Source: DATAXV01 sp036272915
GTDB lineage: Bacteria; Chloroflexota; Dormibacteria; Dormibacterales; Dormibacteraceae
Assembly (NCBI GenBank): GCA_036272915.1
Contig: DATAXV010000002.1
Location: 1 to 23,806 of the forward strand
DNA: 23,806 nucleotides
Direction: 5' to 3'
Below, piece by piece: positions 22,747-23,806 of the stretch. The translations under genes were made by a program, and so were the position numbers. The first letter of the stretch is position 1; each line of letters begins with the position of its first letter. The notes under the pieces were generated by a model. It was not told the origin of the DNA and searched no databases. It saw only the letters and a list, made by a program, of their open reading frames with translations.

Positions 22747-23212
22747 TCCCGGCGAGCGTGATCGTCACGTCGAGGTCGAGATACTTCCGCAGCGCGCCCT
22801 GGAGCATGCTGATCAGGTCCTCCGGGGGCAGCCCCTTGACGAACTCCCGCATCGCCTGCTGAATCGCCTGCTGCGTGCAGGCCAGCTGCTCCTCGCCGCG
22901 CGGGGAGAGGCGAACCCTGACCTGGCGCCGGTCCTCTTCGGGACGGACCGACTCGACCAGCCCGCGCTGCTCCAGCCCCCGGACGAGGATCGAGATGCGT
23001 GTCTTCGGAGCCTGGAGGTGGGCCGAGATCTCCGACTGGCCACACCCGTCCACAGCGCAGCTCAGGTCGAGGAGGAGGTGGTACTCGAGCTGGGTCAGGT
23101 GGTGCTCGCCGAGGACGTGGGTAACGACGACGGAGGCCTCGCGGTAGCCGCGTCGGAGCATCGACACCAGCTGCATTCCCTCTACCGCTGGCGCGCGTTT
23201 CGTCGCCATCAT
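22733..23212 (-). CDS. MarR-family transcriptional regulator
   Basis: A 159-residue winged-helix regulator. 'LTQLEYHLLLDLS' leads into the HTH ('GQSEISAHLQAPKTRISILVRGLEQRGLVES'), followed by the wing 'RPEEDRRQVRVRLSPRGEEQL' and a C-terminal dimerisation helix pair. The wing DxR pattern is the family hallmark. The two adjacent ATGs (23212, 23209) are both possible and have no strong ribosome binding site. MarR proteins usually repress themselves and a neighbour; the divergent neighbour is the membrane protein at 23332, with 119 bp between them. The ligand is unknown. Confidence 0.88.
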   Translation of the reverse strand: MMATKRAPAVEGMQLVSMLRRGYREASVVVTHVLGEHHLTQLEYHLLLDLSCAVDGCGQSEISAHLQAPKTRISILVRGLEQRGLVESVRPEEDRRQVRVRLSPRGEEQLACTQQAIQQAMREFVKGLPPEDLISMLQGALRKYLDLDVTITLAGISAS

Positions 23213-23309
23213 CCAATCTTGACGTAGTTGAGGGTCCCGCGCCAGGATCCCCGCTGGGAGGGGGTCCGCCCACGCAACTCGCCCCGGCACCGGTTCGGGA
23301 TCCTTCGCG

Positions 23310-23315
23310 TAGACT
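23310..23315 (+). promoter_or_regulatory. TAGACT -10 box before the terminal membrane protein gene
   Basis: GCGTAGACTC occurs here on the plus strand, the third copy of this element in the window. Unlike the other two it is followed by a short leader with GGAGG (23322-23326) 5 nt before ATG 23332. No -35 is evident at standard spacing. Confidence 0.4.
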
Positions 23316-23331
23316 CCTCCCGGAGGTCAGG

Positions 23332-23806
23332 ATGCGAAGGAGCTGGCGGCATCACCCCCAGGTCGTTCTTCTCGGCGCCGCCGCCGCGCTGATGGCGACG
23401 CTGGTCGCTCCCTGGCTGGTCCTCGGCGTCCTCGGGATGCTGGCCGGAGTCATTCTGGCGATCTTCATCCTCGCCATCCTCGGAGCCCTCTTCCTCGGGC
23501 CGCTGGCCATGCTCGGCTGGGCGGGCGTCAACATGCTCCGCCACCGCCGTCGGGTTCGCCACGTGTTCCCGCCCACCGCCCCGCCGCGATCGCCCTGGCC
23601 GCCGGTTCAGCGGCTGCCACAGCAGGACCGCTGGGAGCGCCTGCCCGAGCCCGGCCGCTCGCTGGCCAGGAGGGTCCAGCGCCGGGCCCAGGAGCTGCTC
23701 GGGCGGCGGGAGAGCAACGGCCACGGCGGCATCGATCTGTTCATGGTCAAGCGGATGCTGGACGACTACCTGCCCTCGACCGTGAACGCCTACCTCAGCC
23801 TGCCCC
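23332..23806 (+). CDS. Two-helix membrane protein of unknown function, 5' part only
   Basis: The frame stays open to the right edge, giving 158 complete codons. A basic start ('MRRSWRHHPQ') is followed by two hydrophobic segments, about residues 11-35 and 37-66, separated by only a short turn. After them comes a basic, Pro-rich cytosolic linker and 'LFMVKRMLDDYLPSTVNAYLSLP', which looks like the beginning of a folded soluble domain. I do not recognise the family. GGAGG lies 5 nt before the ATG. It is divergent from the MarR gene, which may control it. Confidence 0.7.
   Translation, partial: MRRSWRHHPQVVLLGAAAALMATLVAPWLVLGVLGMLAGVILAIFILAILGALFLGPLAMLGWAGVNMLRHRRRVRHVFPPTAPPRSPWPPVQRLPQQDRWERLPEPGRSLARRVQRRAQELLGRRESNGHGGIDLFMVKRMLDDYLPSTVNAYLSLP

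Noticed and set aside
1..23806. Defence, phage, IS or CRISPR system
   Set aside because: I found no transposase, integrase, nuclease, repeat-spacer array or long direct repeats; the LOG-family protein alone is not enough to claim a defence role.

Overview
This is a GC-rich (about 70% by eye), gene-dense bacterial chromosome segment. Features that point to a Gram-positive-type or Terrabacteria lineage are a close homologue of the mycobacterial mycothiol-dependent nitroreductase Rv2466c, many GTG starts, and several start codons with only 6-8 nt between a TANNNT box and the start codon (leaderless-type). Actinomycetota, Dormibacterota and Chloroflexota all fit, and the sequence alone does not decide between them. 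I saw no rRNA, tRNA, IS element, phage gene or CRISPR array.

Left part (1-9453), mixed metabolism: the tail of a Gfo/Idh/MocA oxidoreductase; a tandem-domain NAD-dependent epimerase (minus); a TTG-start short-chain dehydrogenase (plus); then a divergent pair made of an HMGL-family Re-citrate synthase/homocitrate synthase-like enzyme (minus) and an Si-type citrate synthase carrying an N-terminal MerR-like HTH (plus), with an AT-rich dyad between them. Next comes a minus-strand block: an SDR, the Rv2466c-like DsbA-fold protein, a SnoaL-like protein, a small hypothetical protein and a GT4 glycosyltransferase.

Centre (9579-19771), lipid and hopanoid synthesis: a divergent PlsY-like membrane protein, then eight tightly coupled plus-strand genes (overlaps or gaps of at most 9 nt): short-chain polyprenyl diphosphate synthase, type 2 IPP isomerase fused to a C-terminal YjbQ/UPF0047 domain, hpnC, hpnD, hpnE, squalene-hopene cyclase, hpnH and hpnA. 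Together they isomerise IPP, make FPP, convert two FPP to squalene by the HpnCDE route, cyclise it to hopene and add an adenosyl side chain. An HpnG-like nucleosidase, the next step in side-chain formation, lies 2.4 kb downstream as its own unit.

Right part (19803-23806): a LOG-family protein with a long unrecognised C-terminal half (minus), a conserved-looking protein of unknown function with a clear leaderless promoter, the HpnG-like gene, a MarR regulator (minus) and the start of a two-helix membrane protein running off the edge.

The most notable observations are the Fni-YjbQ fusion inside the hopanoid operon, the facing Re-like and HTH-Si citrate synthase genes, the CPWA active site of the Rv2466c homologue, the PlsY-like protein with an altered third motif, and a repeated GCRTAGACTC promoter element.
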